Positions 26,748-35,262 of a DNA stretch of 64,000 bases are shown here, in pieces. Source of the DNA: JBEBGV01 sp040081265 (lineage in GTDB: Bacteria > Acidobacteriota > Vicinamibacteria > Vicinamibacterales > UBA2999); contig JBEBGV010000016.1 in assembly GCA_040081265.1 (NCBI GenBank), forward strand, positions 17,291 through 81,290. The letters run 5' to 3'. The notes under the pieces are model-generated. The model worked only from the letters and a program-made list of their open reading frames with translations, had not been told where the DNA came from and made no database searches. Position 1 is the stretch's first letter. Every line of letters starts with the position of its first letter. The position numbers were made by a program, and so were the translations under genes.

Positions 26748-28756
26748 TGCGTTTCGCCCGTGTTGACGCTGGTCGTCCGGCTCGGTTCGCGGTCAAGCCA
26801 GAGGATGGTCGTGGCGGCGTCATCGACCAGGGTTCCGGGGGCCGGGTCCTGGTTGACCACCCACCCCGAGCCGCGCAGGCGCACGTCGAGGCCAAGGGCG
26901 GCAAGCGTCAGCAGCGCTTCCCGCGCGCTCTTGCCGCGCAGGTCCGGTATGAGCGCGGGCGCCCCGGCCTTGACCGAAGACATGACGACCGGCGCAGCGA
27001 TGATCGGATCCAGCCGCGGCCGGCGATTCCCGGCCAGGATTGGCGGCGGCGGATTGATCGAACGAGGCACCGCCGTCTGCCGCAGCGCCGCTTCGGCGAT
27101 TCGCTTGAAGACCGGCGCGGCCGCGACGCCGCCGGTGTGGCCCTTGGTGTGCGGCGCGTCGATCACGACGATCAAGGTGAACTCGGGCTTGCGGGACGGA
27201 ACAAAGCCCACAAACGACGCGTTCCAGAGGGTGGCCGAATAGCGTCCGTTGACCAGCTGCGCCGCCGTCCCGGTCTTGCCGGCGATGGTAAAGCCGTCGA
27301 TCCGGGCCGCCTTTGCCGTGCCGTCCTCGACGACCTTCTCCATGATCGTTGTCAGCTGGGCAATGACTTCCTTGTTCTCGATCGTGCGGCCCAGCACCTT
27401 CCGTGGCACTGCCGTGCGGACGTTGTCGCGAATGACCGCACGCACCACGCGCGGCTGGACCAGGTCACCACCGTTGGCCACCGAACTCACGGCTGCCGCC
27501 ATCTGCAAGGGCGTCACGCTGATCTGGTATCCCATCGAGACCGACGCGAGCGCACTCTCGGTCAGCTTCGACGAGTCCCAGACGATGCCTGAGCTCTCAG
27601 CGGGGAAGTCCGGCGAGCTGTGCTGACCGAAACCGAATCGCCTGACGTAGTCGCTGAGCCGCTGTGGACCAAGCCGCAGGCCAACTCGTATGGCGCCCAC
27701 GTTGCTCGACTTGACGATGACGTCAGTGAATGAGAGGACGCCGTAGTCGTGGGTGTCACGGACGACGCGGGAGCCGAAACGGATGCGTCCGCCCGACGCA
27801 TCGATCAGCTGGTCTGGCGTCACCACTCGCTGTTCCAGCGCGGCCGAGGCCGTCACAATCTTGAACGTGGAGCCGGGTTCGTAGATGTCCTGGATCGCCC
27901 TGTTCCGGCGCTCCTCTTCCCGTGAACTCCTGGGATCGTTGGGATTGAACGCCGGATAGTTGGCCATGGCGAGAATCTCGCCACTCCACGGATCCATCAT
28001 GACAACCGCACCACCTTCAGCACCGTTCTCGCGCACGCCGGCTTCGAGCTCGCGCTCAACGATGTACTGCAGCTGCTGGTCGATCGTCAGTTCGAGCGTG
28101 GCGCCCGGTGTCGGCGGTTTCTCCACCGACGAGAAGGGGCGGCGCTTGGCGTCGGTGCGGATCAGGACTTTGCCCGGCTCCCCCTTGATGAGCTTGTCGT
28201 AGGTCGACTCCAGGCCGGCCAGACCGATGTTGTCGATTCCGACATAGCCCAGCACATGTGACGCGAGCTGTCGCTTGGGATAATAGCGTCGGCTCTCCTT
28301 CATGAAGCCGATGCCCTCGAGCTGCAGATCCGCCACAGCCTGCGCTTCATCGGGAGAGACCTGGCGACGCACGTAGACAAACGCCCGGCGGCTGGAGAGG
28401 CGCTCGACAAGGGTTCGGCGTTCCGAAGCCGAGCAGTCCTTGAAGGTCGCGCAGAGGGAACCGGCCACCTTGACCGGGCTGCCAATCTCTCCCGGCACCG
28501 CGTAGATCGTGTCGGCCTCGACGCTGAACGCCAGCAGGTTCCCGTTGCGATCGTGAATCTCGCCCCGCTTGGCGAAGGCCGTGACCGTCCGATTCTGCTG
28601 ACGCTCGGCGCGTGAGCTCAGGTCGGCGTGCTGGACAACCTGCAGATGCACCAGCCTCGCTTCGATCGCGATCGACCAGAGGGCCAGGCCCACGGCGGCG
28701 ATGCCGATCCGGCGGTTGAGCAGGGGTCGCCAGTTCTGGGAGGGAGTAGTGGCCAC
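26744..28756 (-). CDS. ftsI: division transpeptidase FtsI (class B penicillin-binding protein) with PASTA domain
   Basis: A 670-residue protein. One membrane helix (about 17-40); dimerisation domain with KRGEIHDRNGNLLA; transpeptidase domain with active-site S296TFK299, S350SN352 and K494TG. A single PASTA domain (about 605-660; LIPDLRGKSAREALLTLAALG) follows. It cross-links septal peptidoglycan with FtsW. C-terminal PASTA is common in Gram-positives and also occurs in some other phyla. The GTG start lies 21 bases after ftsL. Confidence 0.96.
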   Translation of the reverse strand: MATTPSQNWRPLLNRRIGIAAVGLALWSIAIEARLVHLQVVQHADLSSRAERQQNRTVTAFAKRGEIHDRNGNLLAFSVEADTIYAVPGEIGSPVKVAGSLCATFKDCSASERRTLVERLSSRRAFVYVRRQVSPDEAQAVADLQLEGIGFMKESRRYYPKRQLASHVLGYVGIDNIGLAGLESTYDKLIKGEPGKVLIRTDAKRRPFSSVEKPPTPGATLELTIDQQLQYIVERELEAGVRENGAEGGAVVMMDPWSGEILAMANYPAFNPNDPRSSREEERRNRAIQDIYEPGSTFKIVTASAALEQRVVTPDQLIDASGGRIRFGSRVVRDTHDYGVLSFTDVIVKSSNVGAIRVGLRLGPQRLSDYVRRFGFGQHSSPDFPAESSGIVWDSSKLTESALASVSMGYQISVTPLQMAAAVSSVANGGDLVQPRVVRAVIRDNVRTAVPRKVLGRTIENKEVIAQLTTIMEKVVEDGTAKAARIDGFTIAGKTGTAAQLVNGRYSATLWNASFVGFVPSRKPEFTLIVVIDAPHTKGHTGGVAAAPVFKRIAEAALRQTAVPRSINPPPPILAGNRRPRLDPIIAAPVVMSSVKAGAPALIPDLRGKSAREALLTLAALGLDVRLRGSGWVVNQDPAPGTLVDDAATTILWLDREPSRTTSVNTGETQ

Positions 28757-28777
28757 GACTTGGGTGCTCCGGATGGA

Positions 28778-29170
28778 TCAGCGACTGGCGACGACCGACG
28801 TTGGCGCTGCTGCTGGTGCTGGCATGCGTTCGACCACCGTGGCATCGTCGGGACCGGCCGCGCGCATATGCAGCCGCTGTCGCGCGATGGTCTCGATGCG
28901 AGCCGGCGCACGCAGCGTCTCGATCTCCAGTCGCAGGTGGTTGTTTCGATCTTCCTCAGCAGCGAGCGCCTTCTGGAGGTCCTCGAGCTGGTAGCCGTGC
29001 CGGAGCAGCTCGAAGTGCTGCCACGCCGTGAAGAGCAGGACCACCACCAGAAAGACGCCGATGGCGAACGTGCGCCACATCTCTCGATGACGCGCGACGT
29101 CAACCTCCCGGATGATCGGGTTGTTGCGGACGTCTTTCTTGATGGCGTACTCGAAGGTATCGCCTGTCAT
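28778..29170 (-). CDS. ftsL: cell division protein FtsL-like
   Basis: A 130-residue protein identified mainly by position between rsmH and ftsI and by layout. A cytoplasmic tail of about 40 residues is followed by one membrane helix (FAIGVFLVVVLLFTAWQHF), a coiled-coil stretch (YQLEDLQKALAAEEDRNNHLRL) and a tail rich in Ala, Pro and Thr. FtsL acts with FtsQ and FtsB in the division complex. Its ATG overlaps the rsmH stop. Confidence 0.85.
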   Translation of the reverse strand: MTGDTFEYAIKKDVRNNPIIREVDVARHREMWRTFAIGVFLVVVLLFTAWQHFELLRHGYQLEDLQKALAAEEDRNNHLRLEIETLRAPARIETIARQRLHMRAAGPDDATVVERMPAPAAAPTSVVASR

Positions 29171-30057
29171 GTCGTTGCCCCCGTGCGAGCCGCGGCGCGC
29201 AGCTTGGCGCTGCGTGACCGCGGGTTTCGAGCCACTTCTTCGTCGGACGGCACTTCCGGACGCTTCGTGCGCACCGTGAGGCCGTTTGCCGAATCCGCCT
29301 GCAGTGCCCGCAGCGTGTGCTTGATGATCCGATCCTCGAGGGAATGGAACGTCAGCACGACCAGGCGCCCGCCAGGATTCAGGCGCCGCGCCGCGTTCAC
29401 CACAAACGCGTCGAGATCCTCCAGCTCGCGATTGATCCAGATGCGAAGCGCCTGGAATGTGCGCGTCGCCGGATCGATCCGCGAGTACCCCTTGTGTGGC
29501 ACGGCACGCCGCACCACTGCCGCCAGCTGTCCTGTCGTTTCGATGGGACTGCTGGCCCGAACAATCGCGCGCGCAATCCGCCGCGAATGGCGCTCTTCAC
29601 CGAACGCAAAGATGATGTCTGCGAGCGCGGTCTCGTCGAGACCGCGCAGCGCCTCGGCAACCGTCTGCCCGCTCGACTGGTCCATGCGCATGTCGAGCGG
29701 TTCGTCGCGCTTGAAGCTGAGACCGCGACCAGGCTCGTCGAGCTGCATGGACGACACGCCCAGGTCGGCCAGGATCCCGTCGACGCCTTCAAGATGACGC
29801 TCATCGAGCACCTCGTTGAGGTGCCGATAGTCGCTGTGGACGAGCGACACACGGTCTCCGTACCGCTCGAGCCTGACCCGCGCCAGGTCCAGCGCCGACA
29901 CGTCGCGGTCCAACCCGACGAGCTGCGTCGCACCGGCGTCGAGCATCGCGGTGGCGTGCCCACCCAGCCCGACCGTGCAGTCGACGAAGACGCCGCCGCG
30001 CGATGGCTCCAGATGCGCCAGCACTTCGGCGACCATGACGGGCTCGTGGAGAGGCAT
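29167..30057 (-). CDS. rsmH: 16S rRNA m4C1402 methyltransferase RsmH
   Basis: A 296-residue SAM-dependent methyltransferase (formerly MraW). SAM loop FVDCTVGLGGHATAMLDAGA (24-43); DLGVSSMQLDEPGRGLSF; RIARAIVRASSPIETTGQLA; C-terminal LVVLTFHSLEDRIIKHTLR. All are standard for the family. Standard second gene of a dcw cluster, 26 bases after mraZ. Confidence 0.97.
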   Translation of the reverse strand: MPLHEPVMVAEVLAHLEPSRGGVFVDCTVGLGGHATAMLDAGATQLVGLDRDVSALDLARVRLERYGDRVSLVHSDYRHLNEVLDERHLEGVDGILADLGVSSMQLDEPGRGLSFKRDEPLDMRMDQSSGQTVAEALRGLDETALADIIFAFGEERHSRRIARAIVRASSPIETTGQLAAVVRRAVPHKGYSRIDPATRTFQALRIWINRELEDLDAFVVNAARRLNPGGRLVVLTFHSLEDRIIKHTLRALQADSANGLTVRTKRPEVPSDEEVARNPRSRSAKLRAAARTGATT

Positions 30058-30083
30058 AGATAACGCCGGTAACGAGAATTCGG

Positions 30084-30536
30084 TCAGATGCCATGCTCGG
30101 CAAGCCGCAGAAGGTCATCGTCGGTCAGCGGGTTGTCGTGCAGGCGCAGCGCGAACTTCTCGTCGTTCCAGACTTCGAGGTAGTCGATGTGCCCGAACAC
30201 TCGGACATCGCCTACAATCGAGGCGCTCTCGCGCAGGAGCGCGGGGACCACAACACGTCCTTGTCCATCGATTTCAGACATCTGGCCGTAGTAGTTCACC
30301 CGGTCGAGAAACTTGAGGCGAGCCGGATGATTGGCCGGCATCCGGGTCAACCGTTGCTCGACATCGAGCCAGACCGGCATCGGGTAGATCCGTACGGAAT
30401 CGCCGGCCAGACTCGTCACAAAGACGTCCGGGCCATGCAGGTCCTGGATGAGGGGGCGGAAGCCGGTCGGGATCTTCAGCCGCCCCTTCTCATCTATGCG
30501 GGCAGGCGCACTGCCCCTGAGCCGTTTCTGCTCCAC
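30084..30536 (-). CDS. mraZ: transcriptional regulator MraZ
   Basis: About 150 residues with two SpoVT/AbrB-like halves. Each carries the family signature: ARIDEKGRLKIPTGFRPLI, and SEIDGQGRVVVPALLRESA. MraZ binds repeated boxes before its own gene and controls the dcw operon. The start is uncertain. GTG at 30536 brings the N-terminus close to the family start and leaves a leader of about 18 bases. TTG at 30548 is possible but would lie within the operator boxes, about 6 bases from the predicted transcript start. Confidence 0.93.
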   Translation of the reverse strand: MEQKRLRGSAPARIDEKGRLKIPTGFRPLIQDLHGPDVFVTSLAGDSVRIYPMPVWLDVEQRLTRMPANHPARLKFLDRVNYYGQMSEIDGQGRVVVPALLRESASIVGDVRVFGHIDYLEVWNDEKFALRLHDNPLTDDDLLRLAEHGI

Positions 30537-30556
30537 TTTAGACCACAAAAATCCAC
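30533..30556 (-). promoter_or_regulatory. MraZ operator: three GTGG boxes with 10-bp period
   Basis: On the minus strand GTGG occurs at 30556-30553, 30546-30543 and 30536-30533, each followed by six bases, giving an exact 10-bp period. Known MraZ sites are three or four direct TGGG/GTGG-type boxes with this spacing before mraZ. Here they start about 5 bases downstream of the -10 box, so bound MraZ would cover the transcription start and repress. Confidence 0.8.
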
Positions 30557-30560
30557 CCGG

Positions 30561-30596
30561 ATATTAAGCGGTGGCCTAGGTGTTGTCAACGACAAC
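30561..30596 (-). promoter_or_regulatory. dcw cluster promoter with a dyad over the -35 box
   Basis: Minus strand: TTGACA (30589-30584), a 17-base spacer, TAATAT (30566-30561), a near-consensus housekeeping promoter. The predicted start is near 30554. A perfect 6-bp inverted repeat GTTGTC-AAC-GACAAC (30582-30596) covers the -35 box, so a second regulator besides MraZ is possible. It should drive mraZ to ftsZ. Confidence 0.85.
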
Positions 30597-30669
30597 CTAA
30601 ATACGATCAGATAGTTACGCCAAAGTTTCGCTACACTTTCGGCCTCGTTCGGCGACTCGAACATCCACC

Positions 30670-31734
30670 ATGTTTTCTGGCTCTCGACCAAATGATGCAC
30701 CGGTCCGACGCATCCTCGTGGCTGACGCCCAGGTGCCCTTCGTCACTGGCGGGGCGGCACTCATGGTCCGCAGGCTCACGGAGCAGTTGAGCCGCCGCTA
30801 CGAGGTGGATCTCGTCACCCTCCCGTTCCGACCAGAAGTGAAATCCACGGTGCTCGCCCAGGCGGCCGCGTGGCGGCTGGTGGACCTCACCTCAGCCAAC
30901 GGGCTGCCAACGGACCTGCTGATCACCACGCGCTTTCCAAGCTACTTTGCCCGGCATTCCCGCAAGGTCGCGTGGGTCACACACCAGCACCGTGCCGCAT
31001 ACGACCTGTGCGGGACACCATTCAGTGACTTCGATCACTGTGAAACAGACGTCGCGGTGAGGCGCCAGCTGATCGATCTCGACCGCCGCATGCTCGCCGA
31101 ATGTCGTCACGTCTTCACCATCGCGCGCAACACCGCGGCCCGCCTGAAGCGCTTCAACGACATCGATGCCACCGCGCTGTACCATCCCCCGCCGCTTGCA
31201 GATCGCCTGCGCCAGGGACGATACGGGGACTACGTGCTGATGGTGAGCCGTCTGGAACCGGTCAAACGCCCGGAGCTCGCCGTGAAAGCCATGGCCCACG
31301 CCCCGTCGTCGGTGCGCCTGATCGTTGTCGGTGACGGCTCCATGCGCGGAGCACTCGAACAACTCGCCGCCGACGCAGGGGTAGCCGCACGTATCACCTT
31401 CGCCGGTGCCCTCGATGACGCGCGCGTGGTCGATCTGTATGCGGATGCGCTCGCCGTGATCTACACGCCGTTCGATGAAGACTACGGCTACGTCACGCTC
31501 GAAGCCTTTCTCGCCGGCAAACCCGTTGTCACCGCCAGTGACTCAGGCGGTACGCTGGAGTTCGTGAGCGACGGCGACAACGGGCTGGTGGTCGATGCTG
31601 CGCCTGCGGCAATTGCCACCGCGATCGCACGGTTGGATGCGGACCGCGCGCTGGCACAGCGCCTCGGCACCGCAGGACTCGCGCGCGCGCGCACCGTGAC
31701 ATGGGACGGAGTGGTGGAGCAACTCGTTGGCTGA
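30670..31734 (+). CDS. GT4-family glycosyltransferase
   Basis: A 354-residue GT-B fold enzyme. N-terminal domain opens RRILVADAQVPFVTGGAALMVRRL; C-terminal donor site includes VLMVSRLEPVKRPELAVKAM, IVVGDGSMRGALEQL and the acidic EDYGYVTLEAFLAGKPVV, the usual GT4 nucleotide-sugar motif. Sugar and acceptor unknown. First gene of the rightward polysaccharide operon, divergent from mraZ with 121 bases between. The next start overlaps its stop. Confidence 0.9.
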   Translation: MFSGSRPNDAPVRRILVADAQVPFVTGGAALMVRRLTEQLSRRYEVDLVTLPFRPEVKSTVLAQAAAWRLVDLTSANGLPTDLLITTRFPSYFARHSRKVAWVTHQHRAAYDLCGTPFSDFDHCETDVAVRRQLIDLDRRMLAECRHVFTIARNTAARLKRFNDIDATALYHPPPLADRLRQGRYGDYVLMVSRLEPVKRPELAVKAMAHAPSSVRLIVVGDGSMRGALEQLAADAGVAARITFAGALDDARVVDLYADALAVIYTPFDEDYGYVTLEAFLAGKPVVTASDSGGTLEFVSDGDNGLVVDAAPAAIATAIARLDADRALAQRLGTAGLARARTVTWDGVVEQLVG

Positions 31735-32599
31735 CCCTTCAGCGGTGTCCATCGTCATGCCGGCGATGAATGAGGGTGCGTCCATCGGTGACGTCGTCTC
31801 GCGCCTGCGCAGCGAGGCGACGTGGGCCGAGATCCTGGTCGTCGACGACGGGTCGAGCGATGACACCGCGGCTCAGGCGTCGAGCGCGGGCGCCACCGTC
31901 ATCCGCCATCCCTACAACAAGGGCAACGGCGCCGCGGTGAAGTCGGGAATCCGCAGGGCCACCAGTGAGTTCATCCTCATTCTCGACGCGGATGGCCAGC
32001 ATCGTCCCGAAGACGCCGCCCGCATCGTCGCCACGCTGGGCGAGTACGATCTCGTGGTGGGATCTCGTTCCACCGCAGGGCAAGCGACCGCAGGCAGGCG
32101 GGTCGGGAACGCACTGCTCAACGGACTCGCGGCCCACCTCACCGGCCGGCCGATTCCCGACCTGACGTCTGGCTTTCGCGGAGCCCGCCGAACGTGTCTT
32201 CGCGAGTTCATCCATCTTCTGCCCAACGGATTCTCGACGCCGACGACAACCACCCTTGCCTTCATCAAAGCGGGCTACAACGTGACGTTTGTTCCGATTG
32301 ACGCCCGTGCCAGAACGGGCGACTCGAAGATCAGGTTCGCACGTGACGGTGCCAAGTTCCTGCTGATTCTCCTGAAGATCGTCACGCTGTTCAGCCCGCT
32401 CCGGATCTTTGCGCCGATGAGCCTGATGGCCCTCCTTTGCGGCGGCGGCTACGGTGCGATCAACCTGATCGTCACCGGCAAGATTCCCAACGGCGCCGTG
32501 CTCCTGATCCTCTTCGCCGTCATGGTGCTGCTGGTCGGTCTCGTCTCTGAGCAGATCGCGTCGCTGCGCTTTGAAGGACCCCGATCTCCCCAGGATTGA
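31727..32599 (+). CDS. GT2 glycosyltransferase with C-terminal membrane helices
   Basis: A 290-residue protein. GT-A domain: VSIVMPAMNEGASIGDV, LVVDDGSSDDTAAQA and ILDADGQHRPED (the DxD metal site). Then two C-terminal membrane helices (about 220-275). This layout matches DPMS/GtrB-like enzymes that load a sugar onto a polyprenyl phosphate. TTG start inside the end of the preceding gene. Confidence 0.88.
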   Translation: MADPSAVSIVMPAMNEGASIGDVVSRLRSEATWAEILVVDDGSSDDTAAQASSAGATVIRHPYNKGNGAAVKSGIRRATSEFILILDADGQHRPEDAARIVATLGEYDLVVGSRSTAGQATAGRRVGNALLNGLAAHLTGRPIPDLTSGFRGARRTCLREFIHLLPNGFSTPTTTTLAFIKAGYNVTFVPIDARARTGDSKIRFARDGAKFLLILLKIVTLFSPLRIFAPMSLMALLCGGGYGAINLIVTGKIPNGAVLLILFAVMVLLVGLVSEQIASLRFEGPRSPQD

Positions 32600-32603
32600 C
32601 CCC

Positions 32604-33338
32604 TTGAGTGACAGTCGCTTCCGTCCCGTCGTCATCATCCCGACGTACAACGAGCGGGACAACATCTCCACGGTCGTGTCTGCCCTGCTGCGTCACGACG
32701 GACTTGAGATCCTGATCGTCGACGATGGGTCCCCGGATGGAACCGGGGCGCTCGCCGACGAGCTGGCGCGAACATCGGCGCGAGTCCAGGTGGTGCACCG
32801 AACCGGAGTGCGCGGCCTCGGCCGTTCCTATGTCGACGGCATGTTGTTCGCCCTCGGCCAGGGCGCCACCCACATCTGCCAGATGGACGCCGACCTCTCG
32901 CACGATCCGGCGGCGATCCCGGCGCTTCTGGCTGCGGCGGCGAACGCCGACGTCGTGATCGGGTCACGGTATGTGCCGGGAGGACGGGTCAGGAACTGGC
33001 CATGGCGCAGGCGTGCACTGAGCGGCTTCGCCAACGCCTACGTCCGGACGCTGACCGGGCTGACACCGCGCGACTGCACCAGTGGATTCCGCTGCTGGCG
33101 ACGTGAAGTCCTCGAACAACTCGACCTCGAACGTTTCCGGTCAGACGGCTACGCGTTCCAGGTGGAATTGACGTGGGCCTCCCAGCGCGCGGGCTGGCGC
33201 ATCGTGGAGGTACCGATCACATTCGTCGAGCGGCGAGTCGGTTCGTCCAAGCTGTCGGGTGCGGTGATCGCCGAAAGCATGCTGCTGCCCTGGCGGCTGG
33301 CGTTGACGGGTCGGCTGACCGGAACTGGCGCAGACTGA
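32604..33338 (+). CDS. polyprenol-phosphate mannosyltransferase-like GT2
   Basis: A soluble 244-residue GT-A enzyme. VVIIPTYNERDNISTVV, ILIVDDGSPDGTGAL, QMDADLSHDPAAIP, VIGSRYVPGG and DCTSGFRCWRREVL are close to dolichol-phosphate mannose synthase (DPM1-like) motifs. TTG 32604 is preferred: it follows the previous stop and has AGGA about 10 bases upstream. TTG 32571 would add 11 residues and overlap. Confidence 0.88.
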   Translation: MSDSRFRPVVIIPTYNERDNISTVVSALLRHDGLEILIVDDGSPDGTGALADELARTSARVQVVHRTGVRGLGRSYVDGMLFALGQGATHICQMDADLSHDPAAIPALLAAAANADVVIGSRYVPGGRVRNWPWRRRALSGFANAYVRTLTGLTPRDCTSGFRCWRREVLEQLDLERFRSDGYAFQVELTWASQRAGWRIVEVPITFVERRVGSSKLSGAVIAESMLLPWRLALTGRLTGTGAD

Positions 33339-33442
33339 CGACCTTCGCGCGAGCTTTCCCACGGCTGTCCGATCCAGCGAAAGCGAGGCCGCTCAATCAG
33401 TTGCCGTCAACCGCCGTGCGTGGTAGCGTGGTCGTCCGTTCC

Positions 33443-34243
33443 ATGTCGGGACAACGTCGCGGCCAGCCCGCCAGCCTCAGCATCTTCTTCCCGGCGTACA
33501 ACGACGGCGGGACGATTGCGAGCCTCGTCATCCAGGCGGTGCAGGTGGCGAGCCGCCTCACACCGGATTTCGAAGTCATCATCGTGAACGACGGAAGTTC
33601 GGACTCGACGCGCCAGGTCGCCGACGAGCTGGCCCGAACATATCCTCAGGTTCGTGCGGTTCATCACCCGGCCAACCGAGGCTACGGCGGTGCGCTGCGA
33701 ACCGGCTTCGCATCAGCCACCAGGGACCTGATTGCGTACACCGATGGTGACGCACAGTACGACCCCTCAGAGTTCGAGGCGCTGTGGAACCGGCTCACGC
33801 CGGAAGCCGACATGGTGACCGGCTACAAGATCAGTCGGTCCGATCCCCTCCACCGCATCATCATCGGACGGATCTACCATCACACGGTCAAGCTGCTGTT
33901 CAGGCTGCGCGTCCGCGACGTCGACTGCGATTTCCGACTGATGCGACGCGAGGTCTTCGATCGCGTGCGGCTGGAACGTGACACCGGCGTGATCTGTCTC
34001 GAGTTGATGCGTAAGGTGCAGGACGCCGGCTTCACCGTCGTCGAAGTTCCGGTGCACCACTACCACCGCCTTCATGGTCGGTCGCAGTTCTTCAACTTCC
34101 CCCGTCTCTTCTGGACGGCGGTGGACGTGATGAAACTGTGGCTGCAGCTGGTCGTCCTGGGACGCGGCAGGCAGAGCACTCCAGTTCTTTTCAAGAACCC
34201 GACCATCAGCGGCACCGTGCCCGACGATCCCGGCAAGCCGTGA
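33443..34243 (+). CDS. GT2 glycosyltransferase
   Basis: A 266-residue GT-A enzyme: LSIFFPAYNDGGTIASLV, IIVNDGSSDSTRQVADEL, GYGGALRTGFASATRDLIAYTDGDAQYDP. It has the DCDFRLMRREVFDRV block seen in polyprenyl-phosphate sugar transferases. ATG 33443 is chosen. The long open frame upstream is the shadow of the previous gene. Its stop overlaps the next GTG by four bases. Confidence 0.87.
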   Translation: MSGQRRGQPASLSIFFPAYNDGGTIASLVIQAVQVASRLTPDFEVIIVNDGSSDSTRQVADELARTYPQVRAVHHPANRGYGGALRTGFASATRDLIAYTDGDAQYDPSEFEALWNRLTPEADMVTGYKISRSDPLHRIIIGRIYHHTVKLLFRLRVRDVDCDFRLMRREVFDRVRLERDTGVICLELMRKVQDAGFTVVEVPVHHYHRLHGRSQFFNFPRLFWTAVDVMKLWLQLVVLGRGRQSTPVLFKNPTISGTVPDDPGKP

Positions 34244-35262
34244 CCGATTACCGCGCCTTTTACCTCGACCGCCGGGTGGCGATCACGGGTGGGCTTGGAT
34301 TCATCGGGAGCAACCTGGCGAGGAAGCTCGTCGAGCTTGGAGCCCGCGTTCTCCTCATCGACTCGCTCATTCCGGAGTACGGCGGCAACAGCTACAACAT
34401 CGAGGGCATCAGAGAGCGCGTCCACGTCAACATCGCTGACATTCGCCAGCAGAGCACGATGAACTATCTCGTGCAGGGGCAGGACGTCATCTTCAACCTC
34501 GCCGGGCAGGTCAGCCACATCGACAGCATGCAGGATCCGTACACCGACCTCGAGATCAACTGTCGCAGCCAGCTGTCACTGCTCGAGGCCTGCCGGCGGA
34601 ACAATCCCGACGTGAAGGTGGTGTATGCGGGTACGCGGCAGGTCTATGGGAAGCCGGACACGCTTCCGGTGACCGAAGGGCATCTGGTACGTCCGACTGA
34701 CGTCAACGGCATCAACAAGGCCGCCGGCGAGTACTACCACCTTGTCTACAACAACGTATTCGGCGTTCGCGCCTGTTCCCTGCGACTGACCAACGTCTAC
34801 GGTCCCCGTCAGTTGCTCAGGCACAACCGCCAGGGGTTCATCGGGTGGTTCGTCAGGCTGGCACTGGAGGACAGGGAAATCGAGGTCTTCGGCGACGGTC
34901 GTCAGATCCGGGACTTCGTCTATGTGGACGATGCTGCGGATGCGTTCCTCAGAGCGGGTGCCTCCGACGAGTGCAACGGACGCGTGCTGAATGTCGGCGG
35001 CATGTCGCCGATCACGCACCGCGAGCTGGTGGAACTGCTGATTAAGGCGGCCGGCACCGGACGTTTCCGGATGGTCGACTGGCCGGCGGAACGAAAAGCC
35101 ATCGATATCGGCGACTTCTACGCGGATTCCACGCTGATCGGGCAGGTGCTCGGGTGGGCACCGCACACGGCGCTGCAGGAGGGATTCGCGCAGACCTTCG
35201 CGTACTATCGCACCTGTCTGGACCAGTATCTGCCCGCGAGCGGACGAGCCACCGCGCCGTGA
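34240..35262 (+). CDS. NAD-dependent nucleotide-sugar epimerase/dehydratase with Asn in place of the catalytic Tyr
   Basis: A 340-residue extended SDR. Nucleotide loop VAITGGLGFIGSNLARKL (13-30); substrate part with RQVYGKPDTLPV and SLRLTNVYGPRQ. The usual YxxxK pair reads N156-GIN-K160, so the tyrosine is replaced by asparagine. The same DVNGINK pattern is, to my knowledge, shared by a subset of these enzymes. Likely makes or modifies a sugar for the surface polysaccharide. GTG start within the GTGA overlap with the previous stop. Confidence 0.87.
   Translation: MTDYRAFYLDRRVAITGGLGFIGSNLARKLVELGARVLLIDSLIPEYGGNSYNIEGIRERVHVNIADIRQQSTMNYLVQGQDVIFNLAGQVSHIDSMQDPYTDLEINCRSQLSLLEACRRNNPDVKVVYAGTRQVYGKPDTLPVTEGHLVRPTDVNGINKAAGEYYHLVYNNVFGVRACSLRLTNVYGPRQLLRHNRQGFIGWFVRLALEDREIEVFGDGRQIRDFVYVDDAADAFLRAGASDECNGRVLNVGGMSPITHRELVELLIKAAGTGRFRMVDWPAERKAIDIGDFYADSTLIGQVLGWAPHTALQEGFAQTFAYYRTCLDQYLPASGRATAP

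Noticed and set aside
33173..33442. N-terminal extension of the GT2 gene at 33443
   Set aside because: It overlaps the preceding glycosyltransferase in another frame and reads as a shadow. The GT-A domain starts only after the ATG at 33443.
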